64,000 nt of DNA from Carnegiea gigantea (GCA_029747015.1 JAKOGI010000053.1:25001-89000), one strand, 5' to 3'. Shown: positions 13,001 through 24,528, counted from the first letter of the stretch. Numbers and translations: made by a program. The notes: generated from the letters alone by a model not told the origin.

Positions 13001-16000
13001 ATCCTTCCACAGCTGATCGCCCTTTCCCTAACTGCTTCTGAAGCCGCCTTAGCCAGCGACCACCATGGCAAAGTCCGGGGAATCCCAACCATTGCAACCA
13101 CCCACTCCCTCTTTTGATTTCCTTCCCTTTCCCCTCACTTATACCCTGGCCATGACCACTGCCAGCAGAGCAAGGGACACTAGTGCCACCGGTCACGGGT
13201 TGATAATTCACACAAACTCTAGCCCATGCGGCGTTGGCAAACTCACGTGGAACCCTTCCTTAGTTTGCTAGTAAGTCTTGATGGTAGTTTGACTTAGGCT
13301 TTGTGGAAAGCTAACACATTCAGAGAATTTAGAGAGAGAGAGTAGACACAAGAAAGTTTGGGAAAATGCCTTATATTGCACTTGGAAATGCTTTGAATGA
13401 CTTGATGTACAAATGAGTCTCCTTAGGGGTGTATATACACATCCACTTTCTTAATGGACGGTGGAGATCTATTCGATCCTACGGCTATTATTACACATCC
13501 AGAATATTTCTATATAAATATCCTAAATACTACACAAGTGTAGAATTTTGTGGAATATTTCAGAAAGTATTCTACAATATTCTAGTACAACCTAGAAGGT
13601 TCTAAAATACTCCATAATATCCTAGATACTCTAAAAGGTTCTAGAACAGTCTAGAAGTATCTAGAGTGCTCTAGAAGGCTCTAGAATATTCTAGAACATT
13701 CTACTATATTCCAGAAGGTTCCAGGGAATTCAAAAGGATCCTGGGACGTTCTAGAATTCTCTGGAAATTAGGCATGTAACACACCACCGAACCTAATATT
13801 CCTTCATGGCTGGCGCCTATTTGAACCTCTGCCAATGTCATGAGTGTTAGGGTTTGCTGAGCTGTTGGATTTACATGACCTCATGGCTCAGATTAATTTG
13901 CATTTTTATTAGTTTGCACCATAAGTGGTAGTTTGCACCTGTACCTATTTCTATATGGGGATGGGAAAAAGAGAGAGCACTTTATGGCATTCTAGAAAAA
14001 TATGCTTTGTTGGGGTAGCTATCCCAAGGTTTATTCACTTTTTGTTTTGATAGGGAAAAAGAGTAAAATATATTAAACTGAATAATGTACAAAGGGATGG
14101 TTGCAAGTAAGCATCCTACAAAAGGATTATGTACACCACAGATGGAACCTATCCACAAAATCAATTACATCAAAAGAAGAGTCACAAAAGTTCTCACTAT
14201 CCCAGAAAAAAAGAGTCTTGATAAGAATATCTTTGATTCGTTGAATGGGCGTCTCCTCTCCTTCAAAGACTCTTTTGTTTCGCTCTCGCCAAATAGCCAA
14301 AAAAATTGCATGTGGGTTTATTCACTTTTAAAGAAGATTTGTAACTTTTTTGGTGTATAGGTTGAACCATTAGGCGGGTTTACTCAAGTTTGATTTTAAT
14401 AGATTGAAGGTCAATGACAATGCTGCAGATGAGTTTAATATTAGAAAGTAAAGGTCAATTTCTATTTCATGTCCATTTAATTTGCGAGCATCATCCATCC
14501 TCCCTCCTAGTGGGAGAGGAAATACAGATCTGTGAGATGGAATCAAAGCAGCAGTTGAAGGGGAAGGGGGGGTGCAAGGACATCCAAATAGAAGGGAATG
14601 ACAAGATTGTTATGCAGGTAGTGCATCCTCCATAACAAGTACACACACTGATTTGTGACACCAAGTTATATCTGCAGCAATATCAGCATGTTCCTACTCA
14701 TCATATTTCCTGAGGAAGTGGGAACAACAAGTACACACACTGATTTATTGTCGATTTGAGTTGAAGATAACCAAGTTTGAAGTCTTGAACCCTTGCAAGA
14801 GGAGCTATGTATGTTGCTGGGTCTCTTATCTATCCTCTAAAAAAGGGCTCCAAATCATCAAACGTGTCCTGATACTATTCTATTATAATCATTTGATCAA
14901 TTAAATTACTTAGGCATGGGCCGTTCATCAAGAAGAGAACCTCCAATTCTTTCCAAAGTAGCTGTGTTTTCCCCTCCCCAGCTGGTTCCTACCTTTCCAG
15001 CTAGTCCCTTGCGAGCTACTACCCGAACCTTTACATACATGAGACTTGAAAGTACTTCGCCTTCAAGGTCTGTGGGAACAATTTTGGCCTTCTTTTGGTA
15101 CGAGTTCATCAATTTCAAAGAATTGCTGAACCCTATTAAGGCAACCTAGTATAGCCTACTCTTTATTGCCTTGATCTTTGGTTAATATGGCATCTACCTC
15201 AGGGATTGGTTAGGCATCTGAAGTACGTACTTGCTCAGATGGAGCTCTTCAGAGACGAAAGAGAACTAAGCTCTCTGGAGAGGAACTGGATATGGACAGA
15301 ATAAGAAGAATAAATTTGTCACTGATCTTGAATCTGTCACATTTGTATGTTCTCGCCCTGTGGCTGAGCAACAGTATGTACAACAACCCTGTACCTGACT
15401 TCTAACTACTTGCCAATTCATCCACCCTGAACCTGTTAAAAAAAATTGCAACGTTGCTTGGTCTACTTTACTTTTAAAAGGATCTCTAGAGCTATTCTGT
15501 CATGATGCAGCTGCCACAAAGTTCATCATTAGCACTGTAAAATTAGTTGTTTGTCTTGTTGGGCAAGTACAACTTTTGGTCATCCTTTGCCCTTGTTGGG
15601 CAAATAGAAGCTTTAGCATTTTTCACTCTCTGCAGTGGGGAATCTTTATCTCACATGCTCCCCCCCCCCCCACCAAAAAAAACAAAAAATTGCCCCACCA
15701 GAATCTCCCTTTTGAGCCTAATCTCTGATGGATTGTTGATGGTGGAGCTACTTACTTCCTTTCCTCTCACTTGGATTGTTTGGTGCCTTGATATGTTAAA
15801 ACGCACCTGTTTCTTCACAACAAAGTGAAAAATAGTTTGTCTCTTGTGCCATGAATTTATTTGCTGTAAGACGTGAGTGTACTCTTTCTATGGTCTTCTA
15901 GATGGTTGGTTAGGATATTAGTGTTGCTTTGATCAGAAAAGTAGTATCTTGGTATACTAGTATGCTGATTTGTACTCTTATTTTGCAAGTATCTTTTCTA

Positions 16001-19000
16001 TCACCTGTACTGCTTCTGCATTATGTGCAGAGACATGCAGAGTCAATTTTGTTCTCTATCGGTTTAGTGTCAGAGCATCTGTTCATCTAAATCATTCCTT
16101 GGGACTTGGGAGTTGAGGTTGATTATGATAGTATTAACAATTCTCAAAAAAAAAAATAGTTGTTGTGGTAGTGCCGGTCTCGCTGTTTTCACAAAAGCTT
16201 GCAGGGGTAAGGCTACCTACATCAGGATCTCCCAAAACCCCATGAAAAAGTGGAATCCACTGGGAGGAGTAGTTGTTGTACTTTTGTTTTGGCCACCACA
16301 GTGGCCCCTTTGTGCCAGATCTACCATCTTGCGAGTTTGCCTTCTATGTATGCTCTGAATTTTAAATGTGGTGATTAGACAAGCTACTTTCCATGCCTTC
16401 CCCAACAATTTTTGATGCTACTATTAAGACTTATCAAGTAAGACTCAGCACAGCCCACTGTTTCAATGAGTGTCTTGAAGCAAGCATGAGCACATTAATT
16501 CTCACCTAGTGAACAGTCAGTATTTAGAGTAGATGCAGCATGACATACCTTCAGGGGATGGAATGTTGGGCCTAAATTTTCTGAACAAGAGGACTGATTT
16601 GTGTTTTAGTACACATCATTGTTCATGAGGGGAATTGTGCCCTGTTGTTTCCATTGTGTGCGATTAAGCCTGTTGTACTATCTCAGTGTGGTTGCCATCT
16701 TTTTGCCTTCCAATTTCCATAGTGAGAGGTTTTTTTTTCCTATATCCACTTATAATTGATGTCCAAGAATTTTCCCATTGTGACAATTGTCTGGCTTTCT
16801 TCGTTTGATCTGATTCTTGATTTAGAACTGTAATCATCTGCGGTCCATTTGAGATAACATCTGTGCAATTCTGTTAGAGGGTAAGGCTGGTCACATTTAA
16901 CCGTGATTGTTACTGGTTTCTTGCTTTTGTCATCTTCTATGGCTCAAATTCATTGTTAATATGAAGTTAATGGCTGTCTCATTTTTTGAAAATTCAGTAG
17001 GTTATGGATGTTTTGGTATTTCAAGAAAAGGAGCTGAAGATAGTTCAGACGAGCATTGTGTCATCTTCTTTGAGAAGGAGAAGGTATGACAGTCTTTGGT
17101 ACATTCTTCTCATGTGTGTCTGGAGCTCTTTTCTGTTCATTATTGTTGATGAGGTTTTCTCTCTTTTGTTTTTCTCTTTTTATTTTATTTTTCCCCAAAG
17201 GTAGAGCTGGTAGAAGGTGGAACATTTTGGTTGTCTGAGTCACCATCTGTCCCTGGAAGCATGTCATGGGGAGCCGTAGCTCCCTGTATTGCAACATGGG
17301 CAATATCCTTTATTCTACAATGGCTTTTGCTTAAATTATCTAAAGGAATCTCCAATTTTGCTCCTATGTTGGGATTTTGTTTCTTTGACTGGTATCTACA
17401 CATTCCAGCTTAAGGGGGTTGAACCACCAGGGTTTTCTTTCCAAATTGTGAATACAAACATGGATGAGTTTAGTGCTCGTGCACGTAGAAGAAGTGCTTT
17501 GCTAACATGGCAACATATTGCATCATTACCGCCCAACTTGCCAGTGGTTTACTGTGGAGGATTCAACACTCAAAAGGAATCAACTACTGGACGTTTCCTT
17601 CTTGGCAGATCAAGGTAGTGAGTGTCCTGCGTTTAAGTTCCATATAAGTTGCAGATAGAAACTTATCTGTTTCTGCTTTGAAGGAATGTTGTTGGCTTTT
17701 GTTCTCACTGTACTTAGTGAACTATGCAAACAAGAGCTAGAGTGCTTCACTAACTTAATAAAACTTATTCCTGTAACAAAGAGAAAAACTTCATCCATTC
17801 AGAAAGAGAAAACTACTTCTGCTTGATGAATGAACTAATTATTCTCTGCTTCAAAAAGAAAAACAGGGTAATGGTACTTGGCCTTGTTTTTCCTTTGCAT
17901 TCCTTCTTTACAAGAATGTTTTCATTTTCAGTCGGTATTCTCGGCCCCTAATTATTCTGTCCCTAATTATTCTGTTTCTGGTTATAGGCTGTATCATTCC
18001 GTAATCCATAAAGCCTACGAATCTCTGTAGTTTGGGACTTTTCATAATGTGGTTCGGGTATCTGTTGTGTCCTCTCTGTCCAAGAGCATTTACGGGCTAT
18101 AAATCCGTGTTGCACAATGTTTAACTTTGTTCACTGTGCATTTCTTCAGCTTCCTTGGACTTATGATATTGAAATTGAAACTAGGACTTTACTAGTTTGA
18201 AGTCCAATGCATTTGTTTGATTTGCTGTTTTTCGTCTTAAATTGGCGTTTCAATCCCCTAACAAATAAACTGGGCCTGGTAAGCTGATTATGAAGCTGGT
18301 CTTTTCTGAGTTATTAATAGGCGTTTTGAACTGAATTAACGGGGATCACTGTGATCATAATGGCATCTTTTGTTTCTTTGTAGAAGATGCGAATGACATT
18401 CGCATAGATGGTGACTTGTAGCTTTATTTTCATTCTTTTTGGAAGATCTGTGATTGGAGCTTGGCGAGCGGAAGATACTTGATGTTTTCCGTGCCAACCA
18501 GATTATAGAAGTAATCTCCTTTGGTTATTGTGTGTTATGCCGTGAACAATGTTTTATGCAGAGAGCATGGTGTTGTGGGTGACATGAGAGATTCATGGCC
18601 GAATGCGAGGGTGAGAAAGAATGTATCCTTGGTTCGGACATATCATGGATTTAAAGGTATATTTGGATTCTCTTTGTGATTTTTCTCAGGTTTGTCTCTC
18701 AGGTCAGGCCCTCCCCTGACCCGCAAGTGTTGTGTGTTATTAGGTGACAAACAGGGAGCTGTGGAATTTCTCAAGTTGATTTTTAGGGCGCTTTGTCTAT
18801 GTTGGGATCGTCAAACGCAGGATCTCCATGTGGATTGGGTTTTATATAGAGGAAGAGCCCTTGCACCTGCTTTATGTGAAGTTGTAAATGATCACATTGA
18901 TGAGCGTTACCCATCCTCCCATTATCCTATTTTTGCTGAGTTTATGCTTCCTCGGTCTGTCAGATTGAGTGAAATACCAGCTCAGGATGACAACAACTGA
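7090..19000 (+). CDS. Endonuclease/exonuclease/phosphatase (EEP, DNase I-like) family protein, seven exons
   Basis: Exons inferred by splice sites and frame are 7090-7231, 7332-7373, 17001-17083, 17201-17302, 17400-17614, 18562-18656 and 18744-19000. They total 936 bp, giving 311 residues and TGA. The protein has the EEP-fold landmarks: TVMTFNLH near residue 6, ILCTQQG at 42-48, VNTNMDE at 140-146, VVYCGGFNT at 172-180 and PSSHYPIF near the C-terminus. The matching catalytic positions of active enzymes normally read LQE, NTH, GDFN and SDH. Here E47 is Q, H143 is N, D177 is G and the SDH Asp is Ser, so the usual metal-dependent chemistry is doubtful. The frame is intact across all exons, which argues for a maintained, perhaps non-catalytic or binding, role. 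No signal peptide or membrane segment is seen. Intron 2 is very long and intron 4 is AT-AC. The family assignment is firm; the substrate is unknown. Confidence 0.9.
7949..8021 (+). repeat. TS-like SINE 3' tail (TTG-ending)
   Basis: The pattern is GGTAAGGTTGCATACATC, then ATCTC..CAGATCCCGC..GGACCCACAC..GGGAGTTG, ending in TTG repeats. The same pattern occurs at 16177, 36040 and 58845. It resembles the 3' part of the TS SINE family of Solanaceae. The 5' tRNA-like part is not recognisable here. Confidence 0.7.
8600..9080 (+). pseudogene. LINE ORF2 C-terminal fragment (zf-RVT-like)
   Basis: Broken frames read [19 protein letters not shown], then a C-x2-C pair near 8690, NHLFVHW near 8735 and [11 protein letters not shown] near 8930. 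This order (Trp-rich start, Cys pair, NHLF-H, then KERN-R-F) is that of the zinc-binding domain after the reverse transcriptase of plant L1-type LINEs. Several stops and frame changes show it is dead. Decayed sequence back to about 8130 may belong to the same element. Confidence 0.6.
9261..9451. mobile_element. 191-bp MITE with 8-bp target duplication
   Basis: The ends are CTATGTTACTCGGACT and AGTCCAAGTAACATAG, near-perfect inverted repeats. It is flanked by identical GTCTTTGG at 9253-9260 and 9452-9459. An 8-bp duplication suggests the hAT superfamily. The interior is rich in GTGTCG/CGACAC words. A second copy in opposite orientation lies at 60263-60461. Confidence 0.8.
10122..10157. repeat. 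Poly-T/poly-G junction tract
   Basis: A run of T is followed directly by about 16 G. Similar T-G or, on the other strand, C-A junctions occur near 9131, 15661, 19450, 34170, 43440, 53405, 55318, 57545 and 63850. Such homopolymers are also prone to length errors in assemblies. Confidence 0.8.
11700..12330 (+). repeat. Diverged tandem duplication, unit about 300 bp
   Basis: The text around 11720-12000 and 12030-12330 shares an ordered series of words. Examples are TTGGTTCAC/TTGGCTCAC, GGGTTGG-TA-AATGTG, TTGGAAGTGGAATGTG, GAGGCTT-TATATAAGTG, GAGGCAAGAG, GGCAT-AGCAA and A-ACTCAAGAAA. The copies are clearly related but old. No coding potential was recognised. Confidence 0.6.
12790..13230. other. 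GC-rich block next to an LTR-like sequence
   Basis: This block is markedly richer in G and C than its surroundings. Overlapping open frames on both strands (up to about 96 codons) are what GC-rich DNA yields by chance, and none has a recognisable motif. It abuts the LTR-like block on the right and may be the internal part of the same broken retroelement, read on the minus strand. Confidence 0.4.
13230..13795 (-). mobile_element. LTR-like block of an unclassified retroelement (minus orientation)
   Basis: Read on the minus strand, it starts near TGTTACATGCC. It then passes through the heat-shock-element array (13631-13770) and a TATA-like GTATATACAC (about 13429-13438), and ends in a leader-like CT-rich stretch. 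This is the layout of an LTR promoter. No second copy is in the window, so it would be a solo LTR or part of a truncated element. No target duplication could be assigned. Confidence 0.45.
13631..13770. promoter_or_regulatory. Fourteen-unit 10-bp array of heat-shock-element half sites
   Basis: Fourteen consecutive 10-mers fit the consensus CTAGAANNTT with few exceptions. The array is thus an alternation of nTTCn and nGAAn pentamers in constant 5-bp phase, the geometry bound by trimeric heat-shock factors. Perfect three- or four-part elements occur at 13684-13701 (GAA-TTC-GAA-TTC) and 13709-13721 (TTC-GAA-TTC). Weaker, out-of-phase units extend upstream to about 13545. Confidence 0.75.
14045..14320 (-). 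pseudogene. LINE 3' fragment (antisense)
   Basis: On the minus strand the sequence reads [16 protein letters not shown], then [15 protein letters not shown]. This is the WxxWxERN-R-F-G pattern found at the end of ORF2 of plant L1-type LINEs. It is followed by a stop and an AT-rich 3' region. No target duplication was identified. Confidence 0.6.
16177..16282 (+). repeat. TS-like SINE 3' tail, decayed
   Basis: It contains GCAGGGGTAAGGCTACCTAC, GGATCTCCCAAAACCCC and CACTGGGAGGAGTAGTTG, matching the tails at 7949 and 36040 with several substitutions. Confidence 0.65.
17303..17399 (+). other. U12-type AT-AC intron (intron 4 of the EEP gene)
   Basis: This 97-bp intron begins ATATCCTTT and ends TCTAC. 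It carries TTCTTTGAC at 17381-17389, one mismatch from the minor-spliceosome branch consensus TTCCTTGAC. The presumed branch A at 17388 lies 11 nt from the intron end, the short spacing typical of U12 introns. Removing it joins GCA to ACA in phase 0 and gives the continuous protein text ATWATFQLKG. No GT-AG alternative nearby keeps the frame and this text. Confidence 0.88.
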
Positions 19001-20711
19001 ACGCTGAACAAGCTTTATTATGCGATGGCTCCTCAGATTTGTTTTTCTTCTTTTTCTTTTCCTCGTTCTTCTGCCAATTGTCCTCATTATCCCCGTTTTT
19101 GCCCCTTCGTTTCAAACATTACTCGTCTGGTTGCTTTTGGGGTTGATCAGTTGATATGAGCTGCATTTTAATATTATATATGTCCTTACAACAGAATTAT
19201 TCTTTTCTGCTTTTGCCTCTATTATTTGGAGAATTTTTTTTTTTTTTCAATTTTTCAAACGAAGGTTAGTTGATAAGAAAGGACGATATAAAAGTAATAG
19301 CGTAGAGAATGCTCAAATCAATCTTCAAAACCAAAATTCGAAATTCAGGCATCCTGAGTTCTAAATTGATCCCAAAATCACTTAAACAAGGGAGCAATCA
19401 ACTAGCAAAGTAAATCTTACCAACTAGCTTCCAAGTGGGTTGTTTTGTTTTGTTTTTTTTTTTTTTTTTGGGGTCCCTTTCAAAAGAGTCAATCAACTAG
19501 CAAAGTAAATCTTACCAACTAGCTTTCAAGATGGTTGTTTTGTTTTTCCCCCCCCCCCCTTTCAAAAGAGTCAAAAAGGACAGTATAATATAATTATAAT
19601 ACAATAGGGGAGAGTGAATTGAATTTCATATCAATGCCTCATTTTTAACCACTAGGTGAAGACCTAATTGACTTTAAGGTACTTCCTAACTTAAGAAGTT
19701 TCTTTATATACTTCATTTCATTAATTAATACTCATTGATTGAGTATAAGAAATATATAGAAGTGAAGAATTCATATTTAGGCCAATTTCCACCAAATGTG
19801 TCCTATTTTCCGTTCTTTTTTTACTTCGTAGGCACACATCTAACCGTTTAATGAATTTTCTTTCGATGATTTTTAAGGCCTTTAAAACATAAAATAAAAT
19901 GAAAATTGAGGAGCCATTAACCTTTCCAAAATGGCGACTAGCTTCAAATACTAATATGATGCTTACTTTCCCACCCCCTAACCCCAAAAATGAGTTCTCT
20001 TTACACGTAAAGATTAATCTAATCTACTGCATGGTGGTTGCGCCTTGCTGCATACCTGCCCCATAGGACCGGGGGGGACCCTAACACAAACCCTCATGGT
20101 CCTCATAGGGTCATGTGAGCCTCCCCTAATACTAGGCACGGACAAGGCATTGCCTATAAAAAGAAATACGAGACACCCTAAAAAAGGTAGACGAAACAAG
20201 ATTCAAAGAAGGGTAGAGAGGTTCAACTATTTTGTAATTAACCCGGTCTTAGTCACAAGAAAACCCAGAGACCTTGTCTGAGCTCTCTTGCTCTCTCCCC
20301 CCTTCCCCCCTCATTCTCTCTTTCTTCATCTTTACTTCTACCTACTCTATTTTCTTTCTTATATTACATGCAAGTTTATAGTATTTCTATATATCTACTG
20401 ACCTAAGTATCAGAGGCCCTATTGCTAGGGTACTCTCAAGTTATGTTCCTTACAAGTCATACTACTTGAGGAGGTGGCAGGCGCAGTGGGCATTCAAGGT
20501 ATCTACATTGCTCCATCTTCAGTGTTCTTTTGCTCACACACATGACTCCATCATCTAAGCTGAACCAAGCTTTGTATGATTCAACTTTAATTCTCTTGGT
20601 TCATGGATGCCCAAAGACATCTCAAATAAAGCATTAGCAAGACAATGATCCCTGATCATTGCAATCTCTGAAGAATAGCCAAAAATGACATGCAACTGAT
20701 TCATAAAAACT
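19001..20711. other. Downstream region of the EEP gene; no further gene seen
   Basis: This holds the presumed 3' UTR and intergenic DNA. At 19398-19540 a stretch of about 45 bp (CAACTAGCAAAGTAAATCTT and following) occurs twice, about 98 bp apart, each copy followed by a TTGTTTTG tract and a T or C homopolymer. No clear poly(A) signal could be chosen. CT-rich sequence lies at 20280-20340. Confidence 0.6.
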
Positions 20712-22139
20712 TGTTAGGATCGAAATAGATTGAATTGGATGCACGAATAATCACAAAAATAACCAATAAAGCAAGATAAATCAAACAACACCAAGAACAT
20801 CATGTCTACGTGGAAAGCCCAAATCAGGAGAAACCATGATAATGATAATTGGAAAGTCCACTGTAGAAGATGGAAAAGAACAAAATTGATCTCAAAGTGC
20901 AATGCCCAAGAAAGAGATCAACAAAAGTGGTTACAAACTCACTCAAATCACTCTCACACAAATCAGAGAAAATAGTGGATGCAATTTTGGTGGATGAACT
21001 TGATGGTGACAGAATCCAAAAACACAGCCCTTGAACGCTTGAATAATCATCTGCACAACCACATGATAATGCCCAAAAAAAAAACCATTACAAGACGTGG
21101 CAGCCAAAAGACATAACCTGCCACGACAGCTTCGTGGAGCACACTGCTTGTTTGCTCAAATTTTACATGGAAAAAAGTGGTGCATGGGCATGATGATCAA
21201 AGTTGAGCCTGATGTTTGGGCCAATATGGCAGCCACACATGATCAACTTATAGAGAAATAAATCCATGTGAATGAGTTTGAGGCAAGGCTACACACAATT
21301 ACTTCGACCCAATTACAAAAAATATACATAATAAGAACATGTGAATTTTAGATCACACCATTTTCACACCCAACAATCCCCACCTTAGACCAAAATTTTT
21401 CGTCACCTGAAAACCATCAAAGAACCCGAAGGGTATAGCCCTGTAGAGCGGAGCCGTGAAGGGTAATCAAGATTGTGAGCACCGACTAAGTCAAAGTAAC
21501 TCTTGAACTTAGCAATAGGAAGTGGTTTGCAAGCATGTCTACAAGATTATCCAATGTATGGATTTTTTTCACCACAATTTTCCCTACAACAATAATATCT
21601 CGAATAAATAATATTTGACACTAATACGCTTGGCCTTGGAATGATAAGGATCATTTTTGCTAAGATGAATTGCACTGTGACTATCACAAAACAAGAGGGT
21701 CGTACCTTATCCAATACCAAGTTCAATAATAAGACCTTTTAATCAAGTAACTTCTTTAACACCTTTAGCTGCAACCACACATTCGGCCTTAGTAGTAGAT
21801 AAATTTGCTATAGATTGTAAGGATGATTTCCAAGAAATAGCACCCGCACATGAAGAGAATGTGTAACCAGAAATATAACACTTACGGTCAAGATAGCCAG
21901 ATAATCAGAATCAACATATCAAACAACATCAAAAGTTGTAGACTTATTTCTAATCAAATACCAAACCCTTACCAAGAAAAACCTTCACATAGCAAAGAGT
22001 CCATTTCACAAAACTCCAATGATCCTTGCCAGGATTACGCATAAAGCAGCTCACGACACTAGTCGTATATGACAAAGCAAGTCTAGTGCAAACCATCGCA
22101 TACATGAGACTACCAACTACACTAAAATAAGGAACATAA

Positions 22140-24430
22140 GATATTTTTTCAACTTTCTCCTTAGATTTTGGACAAAATTCAGATGATAACCCGAAAGTGA
22201 GCAGTTAAAGGAGTAGATACTGATTTACAATCACTCATGTTGAACCTATCAAGGCCTTTTTTTAAGATACGTCCTTTGAGATAGGTAGAGCTAACATGCC
22301 TTAAGATCCCTATGAATCTCCATGCCATGAATCTTCTTAGCTATACCAAGGTCCTTTATTTCAAACTCATCACTAAGTTGAGATTTCAACTTGTTGATTA
22401 AGGACTTTTCCTTAAAATCAATGAGCATATCATCAACATATAATAACAAATAAACGAAGGAACCATCAAATTGCTAAAAATACACACAATTATCATAATG
22501 AGTATATAGCCTTGCCTAATCATAAAAGCATCAAACCTCTTATACCATTGTCGGGGTGCTTGCTTAGGGCCACATAAAGACTTCTTTAAATGGAACACAA
22601 AATTCTCCTTTCCAGGAACAACAAACCCCTTGGGTTGCCCCATGTACATCTCTTCCTCCAATTCACCACGGAGGAAAATAGTTTTAACCTCTAGTTAGTC
22701 TAACTCCAAATCAAATAAAGCAACAAAAGCAATTAGCATTCTAATGGAGGTATGACAAAAAATAAGAGAAAATACTTCATTAAAGTCATTACCTTCTTTT
22801 TGGTTACAACCACGAACAATAAAATGTGCTTTCCACCTTACATCTTCAACCCCGGAGATATCTTCCTTGCTTTTGTAGATCCATTTAGAAGTCAAAGCAC
22901 GGTGACCTTTTAGTAGTTCATGTAGATCCCAAGTTTCATTTTTGTGCAAACTTTCAATTTCTTCTTGCGTTGCTAATAGCCAATTAGAGAAGTTAGGACA
23001 TAAGATAGCTTCAGAATAAGTATGAGGCTCAGCACCTCCAGGAGTCTCTTATGCAACAGCTAGAGCATATGCAATCAACCCACTCTCATCATTGGTAGCA
23101 TAACGAGCATGCTTTCTAATAATTCTCTGCGGCCTATCATGAGCAATAGAATAAGTATCCTCCACCAAAGGTTTATCGAGACTTGAGGTTTTAGAATTTT
23201 ACTCATCAAAATGGACCTCACTGCTAAAATGAGGTAATGTAGATTTAGTAGTTCCATCTTGAGGGACATTGGCAAAAACCTCTAACTCCATCTTGTCACT
23301 AGCATCTTGTTGATTACCTCTACCCGTAGAAGAAACGTAGATTCTTTCCCAGGAGAAAATATAGCAGTTTCATTTAAGCAACATACTGACTTTGAATGAC
23401 CTTTTTGGAACCAGTACACCAGAAATGGTATCCCTTAGACTCAGATGCATAGCCGAGGAACATGCATTTGATAGCCCCAGAGGCTAGCTTCCCATCATTA
23501 ATATGAACATAAGTAGGACATCCAAATACTCTCAAAATGAAACAGTCAACGGGATCATTGAATCAAACTTCTTATGGGATTATGAAGTCAATAGAAGAAT
23601 ATAGAGAGCAGTTCACAGGATAACAGGCTATAGAAACAACATCTGCCCAAAAATCATGAGAATGCCATAAGCCAGCATTTGAAAGCATGTAGCGAGCTCT
23701 CTCTAACACAGTCTGATTGATACGTTCTGTGACCCCATTTTGTTGAGCTTCCTAACTACAGTATTGTGTCTACCAGTACCTTGAATGGCGCAGAACTCAT
23801 TGAAATCTAATCTAAAAATTCAAGACTATTATCGGTCCTAAGCTTTTTGATCTTCTTCCTAGTCAAGTTCTCTACAAGGGCTTTGAACTTCTTGAACATA
23901 GGAAATGCCTCATATTCATGCCTCAAAAATAGACGCATAATTTGTGAGAGAAATCATCCGCAAAAGTCAACATGTAGCCTTTTCCTCTAAAAGAATGAAC
24001 ACTAGAGCAACCCACAAATCAGAATGTATACAATGTAGGATACCCTTGGTAAATTGACTCTCTTTTGCTAGCCAAAGAAACAATGATCACCAAAGTCAAG
24101 TTCACTTGTACCTGTGCCATCAAGAAGACCTCTCTTGCTTAGGATAGTCATACATTTCTCACTCATGTGGCCCATGTGAGCATGCCACAAATGAATGAGA
24201 TCAACATAGGATAAGGTAGCAGAAACTGAAGTAGAACCAATCACAATAGAGCCCCACATTATATAAAGGCTACCATGCCTCACACCTTTCATAACAACTA
24301 GTGCATCCATAAAAACCTTCAAAACTCCGCCTTTAGTGGAATACTTGCACTTATCGAACTCAAGAGTGCCAATTGAAATAAGGTTGTGCTTCAAATCAGG
24401 AATGTGATGGACAATAGACAAAGTCCTCAC
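22140..24430 (-). pseudogene. Copia integrase and reverse transcriptase remnant
   Basis: From 24430 leftwards come a pre-integrase zinc domain (LWHAHMGHMSEK), integrase fragments including VFGCPTYVHINDGKLASG near 23500, and reverse transcriptase segments at 22695-22949 (TSKWIYKSKED, WKAHFIVRGCNQ) and 22398-22661 (LKKSLCGPKQAPRQWYKRFD). The YVDD box is decayed (YMLMI). RNase H traces continue towards 21900. Stops and frame changes separate the pieces. Confidence 0.75.
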
Positions 24431-24528
24431 AATGCCATCATGGGTTTTGATTTGAATAGTGTCAATACAAAAATAACATTGAGCATCGTTGCCTATGAGA
24501 ACAACACTATAATCTAGCAGCTCATAAG

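Larger units (their letters stand above)
7374..17000 (+). other. Intron 2 of the EEP gene (about 9.6 kb), mostly transposon debris
   Basis: The donor GTATTACG at 7374 and the acceptor TTCAGTAG before 17001 join in phase 1 and restore a Gly codon. The intron holds two SINE tails, LINE fragments on both strands, a MITE, a diverged tandem duplication and an LTR-like block with a heat-shock-element array, listed separately. In 9460-11700, 14400-16170 and 16290-17000 I see only homopolymer tracts and unassigned AT-rich sequence. The short open frames there have no recognisable motif. Confidence 0.8.

Noticed and set aside
12811..13271. GC-rich open frames up to 96 codons on both strands
   Set aside because: Overlapping frames on opposite strands with no motif are expected in GC-rich DNA. 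Kept only as a GC-rich block.
14906..15149. Paired open frames on both strands (about 70-77 codons)
   Set aside because: No recognised motif or repeat partner. Located in the debris of intron 2.
22398..22661. Copia reverse transcriptase as an intact gene
   Set aside because: It is open for only 87 codons, the YVDD box is lost, and neighbouring domains lie in other frames.
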